From positions 1 to 64,000 of the forward strand of contig JAFVCX010000088.1 in NCBI GenBank assembly GCA_017478855.1: a stretch of 64,000 nt of DNA. Direction: 5' to 3'. Made by a program: the position numbers and the translations under genes. This document shows, one piece after another, positions 26,790-35,919 of the stretch. The stretch's first letter is position 1, and every line of letters starts with the position of its first letter. Under the pieces are notes generated by a model. It was not told the DNA's origin, ran no database searches, and saw only the letters and a list, made by a program, of their open reading frames with translations. This stretch comes from Muribaculaceae bacterium (GTDB lineage: Bacteria > Bacteroidota > Bacteroidia > Bacteroidales > Muribaculaceae).

Positions 26790-27469
26790 CACTTGTCCTC
26801 CTGTGCGTTAGCTTGTTCCACAACCAGTCTGCCTCCTTCGAGCCTGATATTGAAGGCTTCAAAGTGATTGAGCATGTCCACCACTTTCTCTAATGAATAA
26901 GAGGGTTCCCACTGGTAGAAAAGGCGCAGTGAGCGCACGCTCTCTTGTTCATAAGTGACGTCCACATGATAGTAAGATGCCAAATCGGCGAGAATTTGTT
27001 CAAGTGGGGAGTCGTCGTAAAGATGTGGTTGCACTTCGGCCACGGTGTCGGTGGGCACGGTGTTGGCAGAGGCTTCTCCTCCTGTCGTTTGTGCGGCAGA
27101 GTAGCTGTTTGTTGTGGTGCTGACGGCTTGGTCTTGTGTGTTCCGCAAACCGAAGAAGCCGGTTTGCACGGCTGCAAAGGTGATGCCAAAAAATGCCACA
27201 ACGATAGCGGTGGCGGCCGCAATCTTGCGCCACATGGGGGCAATGATGGCCCTTGACTGACGCTTTGCGGCGATTTGCTGCCATTCATTCTCTATCATAT
27301 CATCGGTGATTTGCTCCGTGGCATGTTCGGCTTTAAAGGCACTCTGGGTTTTAGCCATCAGCACGTAGAGCTGACGGCACTCTTCGTCGGCAAGAATCTC
27401 GCGCCACTGTTCTTCGGCGTAGAGTTCGGGATGTTCAAGCATCTTGAACAGTTGTTCTGTTTTGTTCAT
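26789..27469 (-). CDS. FecR-like (DUF4974) anti-sigma protein
   Basis: A 226-residue single-pass inner-membrane protein. The cytosolic N-terminus (about 80 residues, acidic and helical) should hold the ECF sigma factor. One transmembrane segment lies at about residues 82-102 (RKIAAATAIVVAFFGITFAA). The periplasmic part ends in a DUF4974-type domain (LEQILADLASYYHVDVTYE, LRLFYQWEPSYSLEKVVDMLNHFEAFNIRLE) like the C-terminus of FecR, which contacts the STN domain of the receptor. The usual middle FecR domain is missing, so this is a shortened form. Its start overlaps the sigma-factor stop by 4 bases. Confidence 0.8.
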   Translation of the reverse strand: MNKTEQLFKMLEHPELYAEEQWREILADEECRQLYVLMAKTQSAFKAEHATEQITDDMIENEWQQIAAKRQSRAIIAPMWRKIAAATAIVVAFFGITFAAVQTGFFGLRNTQDQAVSTTTNSYSAAQTTGGEASANTVPTDTVAEVQPHLYDDSPLEQILADLASYYHVDVTYEQESVRSLRLFYQWEPSYSLEKVVDMLNHFEAFNIRLEGGRLVVEQANAQEDK

Positions 27470-27969
27470 CGCTCGTGATTCTTAAGGGTTAAACGTAATT
27501 GATTGATTGCGCTGCGCAAATGTTTGTAGATAGTGGTTTCGCTCACACCCATTTGCCGGGCGATTTCACGAAATGTGAGTCCTTGCTCAAAATGCAGCAA
27601 AATGATTTCTCTGCAAATGGGAGGAACCAAAGCGGCTATGCCGCTTTGCAAAGCCATTATCTCTTCCTCGATTTCCTCGGCAGTGCGGTCTTCCACATCG
27701 TTTTCGAGCATGCAAAGTTTTTTCACTTGCTCTTGAATCTTGTGAGCCCGCAGGGCATTCAGGCATCGGTTGCGCACACACGACAGCAAGAACGTTCGGG
27801 CGGTTGTTTCTTGCACATCCACATGATTATCTACAAGAAGCTTGGCAAACACATCGTGCACCATGTCTTTACTCAGCTCATCGTCGTGCAATAATATGCT
27901 GGCCAGCTTATACATTGCCCGGTAATGCTGCTTGAACAGCCGCTCTATTTGTCGTTGCTTGTCTGTCAT
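27466..27969 (-). CDS. ECF-type RNA polymerase sigma factor
   Basis: A 167-residue sigma-70 family protein. Region 2 is visible (LFKQHYRAMYKLASILLHDDELSKDMVHDVFAKLL), as is region 4 with a helix-turn-helix (FREIARQMGVSETTIYKHLRSAINQLR). It heads the sigma / anti-sigma / receptor operon, the usual Bacteroidetes arrangement in which ligand binding at the receptor releases the sigma factor, which then activates the operon. I took the ATG at 27969 (MTDKQRQIERLF); an ATG five codons upstream is possible. No TAnnTTTG box precedes it, consistent with a promoter of a different class. Confidence 0.9.
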   Translation of the reverse strand: MTDKQRQIERLFKQHYRAMYKLASILLHDDELSKDMVHDVFAKLLVDNHVDVQETTARTFLLSCVRNRCLNALRAHKIQEQVKKLCMLENDVEDRTAEEIEEEIMALQSGIAALVPPICREIILLHFEQGLTFREIARQMGVSETTIYKHLRSAINQLRLTLKNHER

Positions 27970-28026
27970 ACACCCATTATACACGCAACTTGCGATTTAC
28001 TAAACCTTCATGAGAGCATTTTTTTG

Positions 28027-28057
28027 AAAAAACGAGGGTTCGGCCGCAGCCGAACCC
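28027..28057 (-). terminator. Intrinsic terminator after DUF3857 gene
   Basis: On the minus strand GGGTTCGGC-TGCG-GCCGAACCC is followed by CTCG and a T6 run. It ends the DUF3857 pair and lies just upstream of the sigma-factor gene. Confidence 0.85.
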
Positions 28058-28083
28058 ATAATACTGTCTTAACTGTAAGGCTG

Positions 28084-30255
28084 TTATTGTTTCTTGAGTA
28101 CAATTTGTTTTTGTGTGAAATCGTTGGCCGCGTCAATGATTTGCAGCAGTTGCTGCCATTCGGCCACAGGATAGTCGGCTTTTCGATAGCACTTAGCCAC
28201 CACAAGCTGCAGTTGGTTGTCGCTCACACTGGCCTGCGCATGGAATTCACCGGCATTGTTGCTGACGTTTTGCTGCAGTTTCTCCAAGCTCTCGGCTGCC
28301 ACCTGATAGCCGCTCGGGAGCGTCAGAGTGATGTTCCATGTCAGTTGGGTCGCGCGGCGATTGATGTCAAAATCGCGTTTGCGGGCCTCACCCTCAATCT
28401 TCACTTGGTCGCCTATCAGCTTGCCTATGCTCACAATCAGGTTGCTGCCGGCTTTTTTCACCCAGCCGTCCATCGCATAATGGGTGGTATAGGTGAAATC
28501 GGGATGCTTCGGGTCAATGCCAGTGGAGGTGATGTCGTAGGCAGTAAACTCGGCGGCATCTTGGTCGTGATAGAGCTGAACTTCTTCTTTGAAGAAATTC
28601 TTTTGGCTTTCCTTGTCTTTTTCAAATTGCTGCAAGATGCCTGTGCGCGATTTTTTGTCGGCCATCTCAATGTAGGGCTTGTTGCATTTCAGGTAAGCGT
28701 CATTGGCGGCAAATTCTTGCTGGTTGCTGATGACAAAGGAGAGCGACTCTTTCATGCTGCCTGTGCGCGATTCGGTGCGGTCAATATTGACCCGTGTGCC
28801 ATCAACGCTTGCATTGACCGTCACTTCATCAAGGTTGTCGTCGGGAGCCGATTGCGGCAAAGTGACTATCTCATAAAGCGTTTTTTCTCCCTTGAGCTTG
28901 CCGTTGATGAGAGCGGCCTTTCGCCCTTGCAGTGAAAATGGAATGGTGCCTGCGGTGAACCCTTTGTAATAAGGTGGAGTGAAATAAGTGCCATCTATCG
29001 TCTTGATGAGCCATGTGGTGTTGCTGTTGTGGATGAGCTGGTCAAGGGGCTCGCTGTTTCTTTCGGTGCTAATCATGAACTGATAAGGCACTTTGTAGCC
29101 ATCGAACAAAGAGGATAATGCGATGATGAACTGATAAGGGTTGTAACTGTCATATTTGTCGAAAGCCCGGTAGCTATAAAGCAAACCGGTATAAAGATTT
29201 CGCGCCAGTTCTTCTTTATCGGTAATCTCTTTGCTGTTTTTGATGATGTCATTATGAAGTTTGCGATAAAGACTCGACTCCCACATGAAGTGTTTTTTGC
29301 TTTCGGTCATGAGCATGAGGTCGTCGTTCAAAATGGTTTTGAAATCGGGATTGGCTTGCAAACCACGCTGTTTCACACTCTTGACTTTGCTGGAAGTCAC
29401 GCTTTTATCGGTAGCATAAAGCAGAACCATGGGCGACTGCGCCATCTCACTATACCACAGCGAAGGTGCCACAGCCTCAACGTTGCTCACCTCGGCGTGA
29501 AGAACGGTGTTGTTGTCCTCATCGGTGGTGGCGGTAAAGTCGGGAGCGCCATTAAGGGTGCGATATTGGGTGGTGAACTTATCATCAATTTTGCAGTTCA
29601 CCTTATAGCGCAGCATGGGATATTCTTCCACAAAGGTGAATACAAAGGGTGGAATGTTGCGCTCTTTAATAATCATCTCTTCATAGGTGAAGATGTCCAC
29701 GATATCGCCAATCTCTAAACCCGGCACGGCCAGCTTGTGGCTCACATCTTTGCCTTTCGCTCCCTCGCGCGTAGTCATGTATTCATCGGTGCTAACAGTC
29801 ACAATCTCGCCGTTTTGCTTGATGACTCGCACGCCCAGCACTTGCTGGAGCTTTTCTGAAAGGCCCAAGCCATTGCGGCTTTTCTTGAATGTGAAATAGT
29901 CGAATTCCGAGAATTTCTTAAGTGCGGCGGCATCGTTGATTTTCACCAGCATGCGGTTAAGCTCATGCCGTCCCATTTGCCTTGTGGTGCGGAACTGCAG
30001 AGGACTCGTCATCTGAATGTAGGACTTGCGTGTGAGCTCCACATCGGTGCGTGAAGCAAGAATCACCGCCGAGTGCGATTTCTCGTATTTCTCAGGGCAC
30101 TCATAGTTGGAAAAATCGGGATCGTTTTCACTCCACACTTGTTTGCGCAGCTCGGCGGCAAACTCAGCGTACTTTTTCTCCTCGTCGGCGTGCGCGGTTA
30201 TCATGGCCACACTCAGGACAAAAAGGACCAGAAATTTTAAGGAAGAAAGTTTCAT
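28084..30255 (-). CDS. DUF3857 protein with inactive transglutaminase-like domain
   Basis: A 723-residue exported protein with a signal peptide (MKLSSLKFLVLFVLSVAMITAHA). The first 300 residues form the DUF3857 beta-sandwich (PGLEIGDIVDIFTYEE, VFTFVEEYPMLRYKV). A transglutaminase-like region lies at about residues 350-430. The positions that should carry the catalytic Cys, His and Asp read NPYQFIIALSSLF, IHNSNTTWLIK and GTYFTPP, so the triad appears lost. A DUF3858-like C-terminal part follows. It lies 10 bases downstream of a paralogue that keeps the triad, and both probably work together in the periplasm or outer membrane. The function of the family is not known. Confidence 0.82.
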   Translation of the reverse strand: MKLSSLKFLVLFVLSVAMITAHADEEKKYAEFAAELRKQVWSENDPDFSNYECPEKYEKSHSAVILASRTDVELTRKSYIQMTSPLQFRTTRQMGRHELNRMLVKINDAAALKKFSEFDYFTFKKSRNGLGLSEKLQQVLGVRVIKQNGEIVTVSTDEYMTTREGAKGKDVSHKLAVPGLEIGDIVDIFTYEEMIIKERNIPPFVFTFVEEYPMLRYKVNCKIDDKFTTQYRTLNGAPDFTATTDEDNNTVLHAEVSNVEAVAPSLWYSEMAQSPMVLLYATDKSVTSSKVKSVKQRGLQANPDFKTILNDDLMLMTESKKHFMWESSLYRKLHNDIIKNSKEITDKEELARNLYTGLLYSYRAFDKYDSYNPYQFIIALSSLFDGYKVPYQFMISTERNSEPLDQLIHNSNTTWLIKTIDGTYFTPPYYKGFTAGTIPFSLQGRKAALINGKLKGEKTLYEIVTLPQSAPDDNLDEVTVNASVDGTRVNIDRTESRTGSMKESLSFVISNQQEFAANDAYLKCNKPYIEMADKKSRTGILQQFEKDKESQKNFFKEEVQLYHDQDAAEFTAYDITSTGIDPKHPDFTYTTHYAMDGWVKKAGSNLIVSIGKLIGDQVKIEGEARKRDFDINRRATQLTWNITLTLPSGYQVAAESLEKLQQNVSNNAGEFHAQASVSDNQLQLVVAKCYRKADYPVAEWQQLLQIIDAANDFTQKQIVLKKQ

Positions 30256-30265
30256 ATGTTGCTTG

Positions 30266-32089
30266 TCAATGAAGTTTTTTCAAAATAATTTGTTCGTGAC
30301 TGGCCTCGTTCCACCGGCGGAGGTCGTCGTTCCATGTTGCAATGGAATCGCATTTGAGTCTTCGTTGGCGAATGCTCATCACCTTGCGAAACAAAATGGT
30401 GGACTGACCTTGTTGTAAGAATTGGCACTCCAAATCGGCCACCTCATTGCTGAGGGTGAAAGCTTGGGGCAGCGATTCGCACCCATAACCGGCAGGCAGC
30501 TGAAAAACCACTTCTCTCACCACCCTGCATCGCAGCGGAAAAACGAAATCTTGTTTGCGCTCGGCAGTGTCGATAGGCTCAGCGAAAAGCAAATTGTCAG
30601 GATCCAGCTCCATATAGAGGTCGCCATCGAGCTGCTCCAGCGAGTGGGAGTCGGTCACGTTTCCGGCAAGTGCTGCCCATTCCTCTCGGCAATCGTTTTG
30701 TACCCAGTGGGCACTGTCAATGCGATTGGCATGATTGTCGTCGTTGAGCGCATTGATTTCAAATAAGGTGCGTTTTTGTGCCTCCACACTATGGTAAGCC
30801 GAGAGAAGAAACTCTTTCTTGTCGCCCCTCAACCAACGGCTTACGCTGCCCATGAGCGCATGTTGCTCTCCAAGTGCGAGCGTGAGGCGCATGCTGTCGC
30901 AGCTGGCTGCGATGGGCAGTGTGGGCAGCACTCTCGCCGAGCAGCCTTCTTTCTCCTCCACAAGAGCTTCACGACCTTGAATGTGGCAGGGAATGTGGTT
31001 CATCGGAATGTAGCTGCAAGTGGCATCGAGGTAATAAGTGCGTCCTTGCCACTCCAACGTGCAGATGGCGTGATTGATGGCGGCCAGCGTGGGTGTTTCG
31101 CTCATGGAGCAAGCCACGTCCTCGGTGCCAATGTCGGTAAGACGCGCGTCAAACCCCTGTGCCACAAGCAGTGTTTTGAGCAGCAAGGCCATGCCTTTGC
31201 AGTCGCCATAACGCTTGCGCACCACTTCGGCCGGAGTGTCGGGCTGATGCTTGCCCTTGCCGGCTTCAAACGCCACATATCTGATGTTGGTTTGCACCCA
31301 AGCAAATGTGTTTTTGATTTGGTCCAGTTCGGTGGCGCATCCTTGACGGATTTCTTCAAGAATACGGTCAAGAGAAGGAATGGCGGTATCCACATCGGCC
31401 AGTTCGCGCCCCCATGCAAACAACTCTTGCGCGCCGGCAAAAGAACCTGTGATAAAAATAGTGGGATAGACGTTGGCCGCGGGTGGCATCTGCGTTTCGT
31501 GCTTGGCCGCGGGATAGTTGGTCAGTTCATAAGTGACCGTGGTACGGTCACCATCGGTGGTGCGAGTCACCGCAATGCCCGATGGCAGATTTCTCTCCAC
31601 CAACTGAAACCGCTCAAGTGACTGGGGAATGATGAAGGTGACGGTTTTGTGCTTGATGTAATACTCATCAGGCAACACCACCTGTGTGAAGTATCTGAAA
31701 TCGGTGAATGTGCGTTCAAATTTGGCCTTGCATTCTTTCTTCTTTCGGCTAAGCTCCACGTTGAAATAGCACACCTTGGAATCGTCATAAAACACATTGT
31801 CGGGTGTGACCGACCGATATTTGGCGCTTTCTTTTCCGCATGCAGCCGCATTGAGCACGATGTTGTCGCCATAAAAAATAGCCGGCTGCACCCGTTTTTC
31901 ATATTGCCGCAAGATTTGATAGCTAATGTTGCGTTTGTTTTTGATGATGACTTCGCCGTCCTTATTGAGTTTGAATTCATACACATCGCTGCAATCGCTA
32001 ATCATCACTTCATCTTTAGCCGTTTGAGCCCACGCTCCGGCCACGCACAAAACTATAACCGCTACAAAAAGAATTGCCTTTCTCATCAT
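30266..32089 (-). CDS. DUF3857/transglutaminase-like protein with intact Cys-His-Asp triad
   Basis: A 607-residue exported protein with a signal peptide (MMRKAILFVAVIVLCVAGAWAQ). An N-terminal DUF3857 domain is followed by a transglutaminase-like core. Its triad can be read directly: Cys297 in RYGDCKGMALLLK, His340 in INHAICTLEW and Asp355 in YYLDATCSY. A beta-rich C-terminal domain follows. Enzymes of this fold make or break amide bonds, often as peptidases. First gene of the pair; a TAACTTTG box lies on the minus strand at 32133-32140. Confidence 0.86.
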   Translation of the reverse strand: MMRKAILFVAVIVLCVAGAWAQTAKDEVMISDCSDVYEFKLNKDGEVIIKNKRNISYQILRQYEKRVQPAIFYGDNIVLNAAACGKESAKYRSVTPDNVFYDDSKVCYFNVELSRKKKECKAKFERTFTDFRYFTQVVLPDEYYIKHKTVTFIIPQSLERFQLVERNLPSGIAVTRTTDGDRTTVTYELTNYPAAKHETQMPPAANVYPTIFITGSFAGAQELFAWGRELADVDTAIPSLDRILEEIRQGCATELDQIKNTFAWVQTNIRYVAFEAGKGKHQPDTPAEVVRKRYGDCKGMALLLKTLLVAQGFDARLTDIGTEDVACSMSETPTLAAINHAICTLEWQGRTYYLDATCSYIPMNHIPCHIQGREALVEEKEGCSARVLPTLPIAASCDSMRLTLALGEQHALMGSVSRWLRGDKKEFLLSAYHSVEAQKRTLFEINALNDDNHANRIDSAHWVQNDCREEWAALAGNVTDSHSLEQLDGDLYMELDPDNLLFAEPIDTAERKQDFVFPLRCRVVREVVFQLPAGYGCESLPQAFTLSNEVADLECQFLQQGQSTILFRKVMSIRQRRLKCDSIATWNDDLRRWNEASHEQIILKKLH

Positions 32090-32132
32090 GGCTATTGCTT
32101 TATCTCAGAATCTTTTCAGTTTAATGGTGATG

Positions 32133-32140
32133 CAAAGTTA
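32133..32140 (-). promoter_or_regulatory. -7 box (TAACTTTG) for DUF3857 pair
   Basis: The minus strand reads TAACTTTG, 44 bases upstream of the 607-residue protein's start. Confidence 0.5.
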
Positions 32141-32205
32141 AGATTTCTTACAGAATTATCATTTACCCCCCCAATTTAACGTTTGTTTAACAAACCGGAG
32201 TGCCG

Positions 32206-33534
32206 TCAGACGCTTGGGAGGGAGATGCCGTCGAGCTGGCGATAGAGGTTGAGGGCATACACGTCGGTCATGGCGCTGATGTGGTCGAGCACGGCCTGAA
32301 TTTTTTCGAATAGGGTGGGGGCGTACACATCATATTGCTCCGGAAACTTGTTGAGTAACAGTTGAGAATAGTTGCGCTCGGGATGCATCACAGCCCCTAT
32401 GAGTTTTTCAAGCAGCAGGTTAATGATGCGATTGCCCGCCAAATCCACATCCACCACATAACTGGCTCGATACAGCTTGCTGAAGGCCAATTCGCTGCAA
32501 CGCCGATAGCCTTCGGCGGCCAGTGGCGATATGTGGTCGATGAGCGTGCCACTGAAAGTGCCTTGCATAATAGCTGGCTCATAGGCGACAAACGTTTGGG
32601 CGCACTCTTGCACAAGCAGCCCCACGATGCACGAACGCATGTAGCCCACTTTCTCATTGGGGTCATCCACACGCTGCATCACACGCTGCATGTGTGCTTG
32701 CTGATCAGAATCGAAAAACGAGAGCAAGAGATTCAGCGTTTCCTCGGTGCTTATGATTTTCAGTTTGTGGCCATCTTCAATATCCATCACTTGGTAGCAG
32801 ATGTCATCGGCGGCTTCAACCAAATAGACCAGCGGATGTCGCGCATATCGCTCGTCGTCGAGTTGCAGCAGGCCCAATTCATTGGCGATACGCTCAAAAA
32901 TTTCTTTTTCACTGGTGAAGAAGCCAAACTTTCCTTTCTTGCCGGCGTGTTTTGAGGAATAGGGATATTTGACGATAGCGGCAAGAGTTGAGTAGGTCAT
33001 GGCAAAACCTCCCGGGCGGCGGCCCTTGAATTGGTGCACAAGGGTGCGAAGAGAGTTGGCATTGCCTTCAAAATGGATGAGGTCGCTCCACTGGGCTGAA
33101 GTGAGGTGCGGCTTGAGCGACAATCCTTGCCCTTCGCTGAAGAAAGCACCTATAGTTTTCTCGCCCGAATGGCCAAAGGGAGGATTGCCAAGGTCATGGG
33201 CAAGGCAGGCGGCCGCTACAATCTCGCCCACATCGCGCAGCTTCTCGGCCCACGGCTCATGGGCATAGCGTGGCAGCAGGCGCATGACCACCTCTCGTGC
33301 CAACGATTTACCCACACTCGAAACCTCCAAGCTGTGAGTGAGCCTATTATGCACGAAAATGCTGTCGGGCAAAGGAAACACTTGTGTCTTGTTTTGCAGC
33401 CGCCTGAATGGCGAGGAAAACACAAGCCGGTCGTAGTCGCGTTCAAAGTCGCTCCGCACGCCGCCTTTATTGTCATGGTAATGCTCAAGGCCCAGCCTCT
33501 TGTCGCAGATGAGCCGATTCCAATCCATTGTCAT
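32206..33534 (-). CDS. dgt: Deoxyguanosinetriphosphate triphosphohydrolase
   Basis: A 442-residue HD-domain enzyme that cleaves dGTP to deoxyguanosine and tripolyphosphate. The metal ligands are visible in RLTHSLEVSS (His), CLAHDLGNPPFGHSGE (His-Asp) and YLVEAADDICYQVMDIEDG (Asp). The N-terminal SPFRRLQNKTQVFPL is the family hallmark. Length matches the dGTPase class. ATG 33528 (MDWNRL) is an alternative start two codons later. It is divergent from aat, with a TAAATTTG box at 33560-33567. Confidence 0.94.
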   Translation of the reverse strand: MTMDWNRLICDKRLGLEHYHDNKGGVRSDFERDYDRLVFSSPFRRLQNKTQVFPLPDSIFVHNRLTHSLEVSSVGKSLAREVVMRLLPRYAHEPWAEKLRDVGEIVAAACLAHDLGNPPFGHSGEKTIGAFFSEGQGLSLKPHLTSAQWSDLIHFEGNANSLRTLVHQFKGRRPGGFAMTYSTLAAIVKYPYSSKHAGKKGKFGFFTSEKEIFERIANELGLLQLDDERYARHPLVYLVEAADDICYQVMDIEDGHKLKIISTEETLNLLLSFFDSDQQAHMQRVMQRVDDPNEKVGYMRSCIVGLLVQECAQTFVAYEPAIMQGTFSGTLIDHISPLAAEGYRRCSELAFSKLYRASYVVDVDLAGNRIINLLLEKLIGAVMHPERNYSQLLLNKFPEQYDVYAPTLFEKIQAVLDHISAMTDVYALNLYRQLDGISLPSV

Positions 33535-33559
33535 AAAATGATGTCGTTATATGAATGTG

Positions 33560-33567
33560 CAAATTTA
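33560..33567 (-). promoter_or_regulatory. -7 box (TAAATTTG) for dgt
   Basis: The minus strand reads TAAATTTG, 26 bases upstream of dgt. Confidence 0.5.
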
Positions 33568-33597
33568 CTAAATTCACTTGGTATGACAAAAAATGAT

Positions 33598-33605
33598 TAT
33601 TTTTG
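33598..33605 (+). promoter_or_regulatory. -7 box (TATTTTTG) for aat
   Basis: TATTTTTG lies 24 bases before the aat ATG at 33630, back to back with the dgt promoter. Confidence 0.5.
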
Positions 33606-33629
33606 CCAACCAACAAGCATTGATTGCTC

Positions 33630-34313
33630 ATGATTTTTCGAGTGCCCAAAGAAGAACTGCTGTTTCCCGACCCCACGCTGGGCGAGGAAGATGGACTGCT
33701 GGCTGTGGGAGGTGACCTATCACCCGAAAGGCTGATACTTGCCTACCACTATGGGATCTTCCCGTGGTTCTCATTTCGCGACAGCCGTGAGCCGCATTGG
33801 TATTGCCCCATGCGGCGGTTTGTCATCTTCCCTCATGAGATTCATGTGTCCCACTCCATGCGTTCGCTCATCAATAGTAATCGCTATGTGGTGAGCATCA
33901 ACCGTGACTTTCACGGAGTAATAACCGGCTGCGGCAAGGCGCAAAACCGAATTGAGCAAGAGGGGGCATGGCTGGGAGAGGAAATCATAGAAGCCTATTC
34001 CGAGTTGCACCGCCGTGGCTATGCGGCCAGTGTGGAAGTGTGGGATGCCTACGACCTTGTGGGGGGCTTGTATGGCGTGACGATAAATGGTTGTTTCATT
34101 GGCGAAAGCATGTTTTCATTGGTACCCAATGCTTCCAAGTTGGCGCTCATTGGGTTGGCTCGGCACATGCAAGATTTGCGCTGGAAACTCATCGACTGTC
34201 AACTCGAAACACCTCATTTGCGCTCAATGGGTGCTCGCTTCATTCCCTACGACGACTATATGCGCATGCTGAATCCTGCTTATTTTAACCATCATACAAC
34301 CGAAGAATTATGA
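33630..34313 (+). CDS. aat: Leucyl/phenylalanyl-tRNA--protein transferase
   Basis: A 227-residue cytosolic enzyme that adds Leu or Phe to the N-terminus of proteins with basic N-terminal residues, marking them for the ClpAP N-degron pathway. The family blocks are FPDPTLGEEDGLLAVGGDL, AYHYGIFPWFS, WYCPMRRFVIFP, GAWLGEEIIEAYSELHRRGYAASVE-type text and the C-terminal LIDCQLETPHLRSMGA. I chose ATG 33630; a TTG two codons upstream is weaker. Its TGA overlaps the next ATG (ATGA). Many Bacteroidetes pair this gene with clpA, which is not seen here. Confidence 0.95.
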   Translation: MIFRVPKEELLFPDPTLGEEDGLLAVGGDLSPERLILAYHYGIFPWFSFRDSREPHWYCPMRRFVIFPHEIHVSHSMRSLINSNRYVVSINRDFHGVITGCGKAQNRIEQEGAWLGEEIIEAYSELHRRGYAASVEVWDAYDLVGGLYGVTINGCFIGESMFSLVPNASKLALIGLARHMQDLRWKLIDCQLETPHLRSMGARFIPYDDYMRMLNPAYFNHHTTEEL

Positions 34314-34780
34314 AAGTACGTCACCTTACTCACTGCAACAATTTGCTGCTGGCCGACGAAATGATGCAGGCCTTGCAAGATGCCGGTATCGTGTGTGGCA
34401 TGCACGATGAAACCATTAACGAAATGGCTGGACTCTATCGTGGCGATGCGGCCGGTTATAACCTCATGGTGGATGCCGACCGCTATGACGAGGCTCTTGC
34501 GCTGGTGAGCCGCATCAGGCAGCAATATGAGGACTATGTGCCCTCATGCCCAGTTTGCGACAGTTCTGATGTGGAGTGGCGCGCCCAGCCCGGTCGTGTG
34601 CCCCGCTCTCTGTGGTGGCTGGTGGGCTTGGCTATTGTGTGGACGTTACTGAACAACAACATTCTGTCGTGGGTGGTGACGGGGGTGTTTCTGATTGTTT
34701 GCATCATAGCGAAGAGAACACGCCCCGACCACACGTATTACCATTGCCGCCAGTGCGATAACGATTTTGATAACGATTAA
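34310..34780 (+). CDS. DUF2007-like membrane protein with zinc ribbon
   Basis: A 156-residue protein translationally coupled to aat by an ATGA overlap. The first 75 residues resemble the DUF2007 putative signal-transducing domain (LLLADEMMQALQDAGI, YNLMVDADRYDEALALV). A CPVC pair at about residues 81-84 and a C-terminal CRQC pair could make a split zinc ribbon. Between them are two hydrophobic segments (SLWWLVGLAIVWTLL and WVVTGVFLIVCIIA). Function is unknown. Its stop overlaps the HU-LysM gene stop, on the other strand, by 4 bases. Confidence 0.78.
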   Translation: MKVRHLTHCNNLLLADEMMQALQDAGIVCGMHDETINEMAGLYRGDAAGYNLMVDADRYDEALALVSRIRQQYEDYVPSCPVCDSSDVEWRAQPGRVPRSLWWLVGLAIVWTLLNNNILSWVVTGVFLIVCIIAKRTRPDHTYYHCRQCDNDFDND

Positions 34781-35907
34781 CGCTGCATTTTGCTGAGCAC
34801 TTCATAGGTGCGCGTGTTGGCGCGACGAATACTGTTCTTGTCGTTTGCGTCAATGCCATATTTCTCGGCAGGAGGAATCACCACAACGGTGCCCGGTTTC
34901 GGATTATTGGGGTCACTGATTAAATCCTTGTTTTCTTCATAGATATAGATCCAAAACTCCGGTCTGCCGTAGTGTTTTTGCGCCATGCGGCTCAAAAACA
35001 GAGTCGAAGTGCAAGTGTCGGTGACCACAGGTGATTTTACCGAGTTTTGCTGTGAAATGGCTTGCTGTGAAGCGTCTTGCTCCACGGCGGCGAGTGAGTC
35101 TTTTTGCCATTCGATATCGGAGATGGTGTCGGCCTCAACGACTTTTCGATCGCCCGAAGTTCTAAAGACGATGCCCCAAATGAGCGACATGACCGCAATG
35201 CCCGCAAGGCAGCCAATGGCAATACCACGCCAAAATGAATGTGGCGATGAGGGGTCTTTGCGCCGGCGCCGGCGCACGATGGGCTGGTCTTCATCAATAG
35301 ATGCCGGTTCGTCGATAGCAGGCGTTTCATCCGCAACAGCTGCAGCAGGTTGAGGTTCGCTCAGCAAAGATGTCGTTTGAACGTCGGATGTTTGTTGTGC
35401 GGGCGCCGAGGTTTCGTCTTGCATGGGTTGTGGCTCGGTATCGTTGGGCTCTACATTCTGCGATTCTTCTGGTGCGTCATCTTGCGGTGCGAGAGCTTCG
35501 TCTTCTTGACCGGTGAACGCCGGAGGAGCTATGGGCGTTGCCTCGCTTTCTTGGTCAATGCGATGGAGCATCTCCTCAGTCACGTCGTCACTCAAGATAA
35601 TGGTTTCGAAAGCGGCAAAAGGCTGATTCACCGTTTCGGCTAAGAAAGAATCGGGCGTGAATATGAGCCGGTTGTGAGCGGGAATATCAATGGCTTCGCC
35701 GGTGCCCACATGGGTTGAGCGGCGAGCCGCTACCTGACCGACAGAGAAGGTGCCTAAATTTTTAATCGTCACATCCTCGCCTTTAATGAGGCTCTGCGAA
35801 ATGGTGGCAAACAATTCTTTCAAAAAAAGTTCGCTCATGCGCGTGGTCGTGTTGGTGGCTTCAGCCACAAGTGCCACAAGTTCGGGAAAGGTAATTTTTG
35901 CATTCAT
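34777..35907 (-). CDS. HU-domain / transmembrane / LysM-like fusion protein
   Basis: A 376-residue protein with an unusual order of domains. Residues 1-97 are an HU/IHF-type DNA-binding fold (ITFPELVALVAEAT, VTIKNLGTFSVGQVAARR, RLIFTPDS). Residues 98-205 are an acidic, Pro/Gln-rich linker. RRRRRK at 212-217 precedes one transmembrane helix at about 225-248 (FWRGIAIGCLAGIAVMSLIW). By the positive-inside rule the HU part is cytosolic. After a 45-residue linker, residues 296-346 look like LysM (LFLSRMAQKHYGRPEFWIYIY, NPKPGTVVVIPP), a peptidoglycan-binding fold. It would link the nucleoid to the cell wall. A normal HU gene lies 12 bases upstream. Confidence 0.83.
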   Translation of the reverse strand: MNAKITFPELVALVAEATNTTTRMSELFLKELFATISQSLIKGEDVTIKNLGTFSVGQVAARRSTHVGTGEAIDIPAHNRLIFTPDSFLAETVNQPFAAFETIILSDDVTEEMLHRIDQESEATPIAPPAFTGQEDEALAPQDDAPEESQNVEPNDTEPQPMQDETSAPAQQTSDVQTTSLLSEPQPAAAVADETPAIDEPASIDEDQPIVRRRRRKDPSSPHSFWRGIAIGCLAGIAVMSLIWGIVFRTSGDRKVVEADTISDIEWQKDSLAAVEQDASQQAISQQNSVKSPVVTDTCTSTLFLSRMAQKHYGRPEFWIYIYEENKDLISDPNNPKPGTVVVIPPAEKYGIDANDKNSIRRANTRTYEVLSKMQR

Positions 35908-35919
35908 GGGCTTGCTTCT

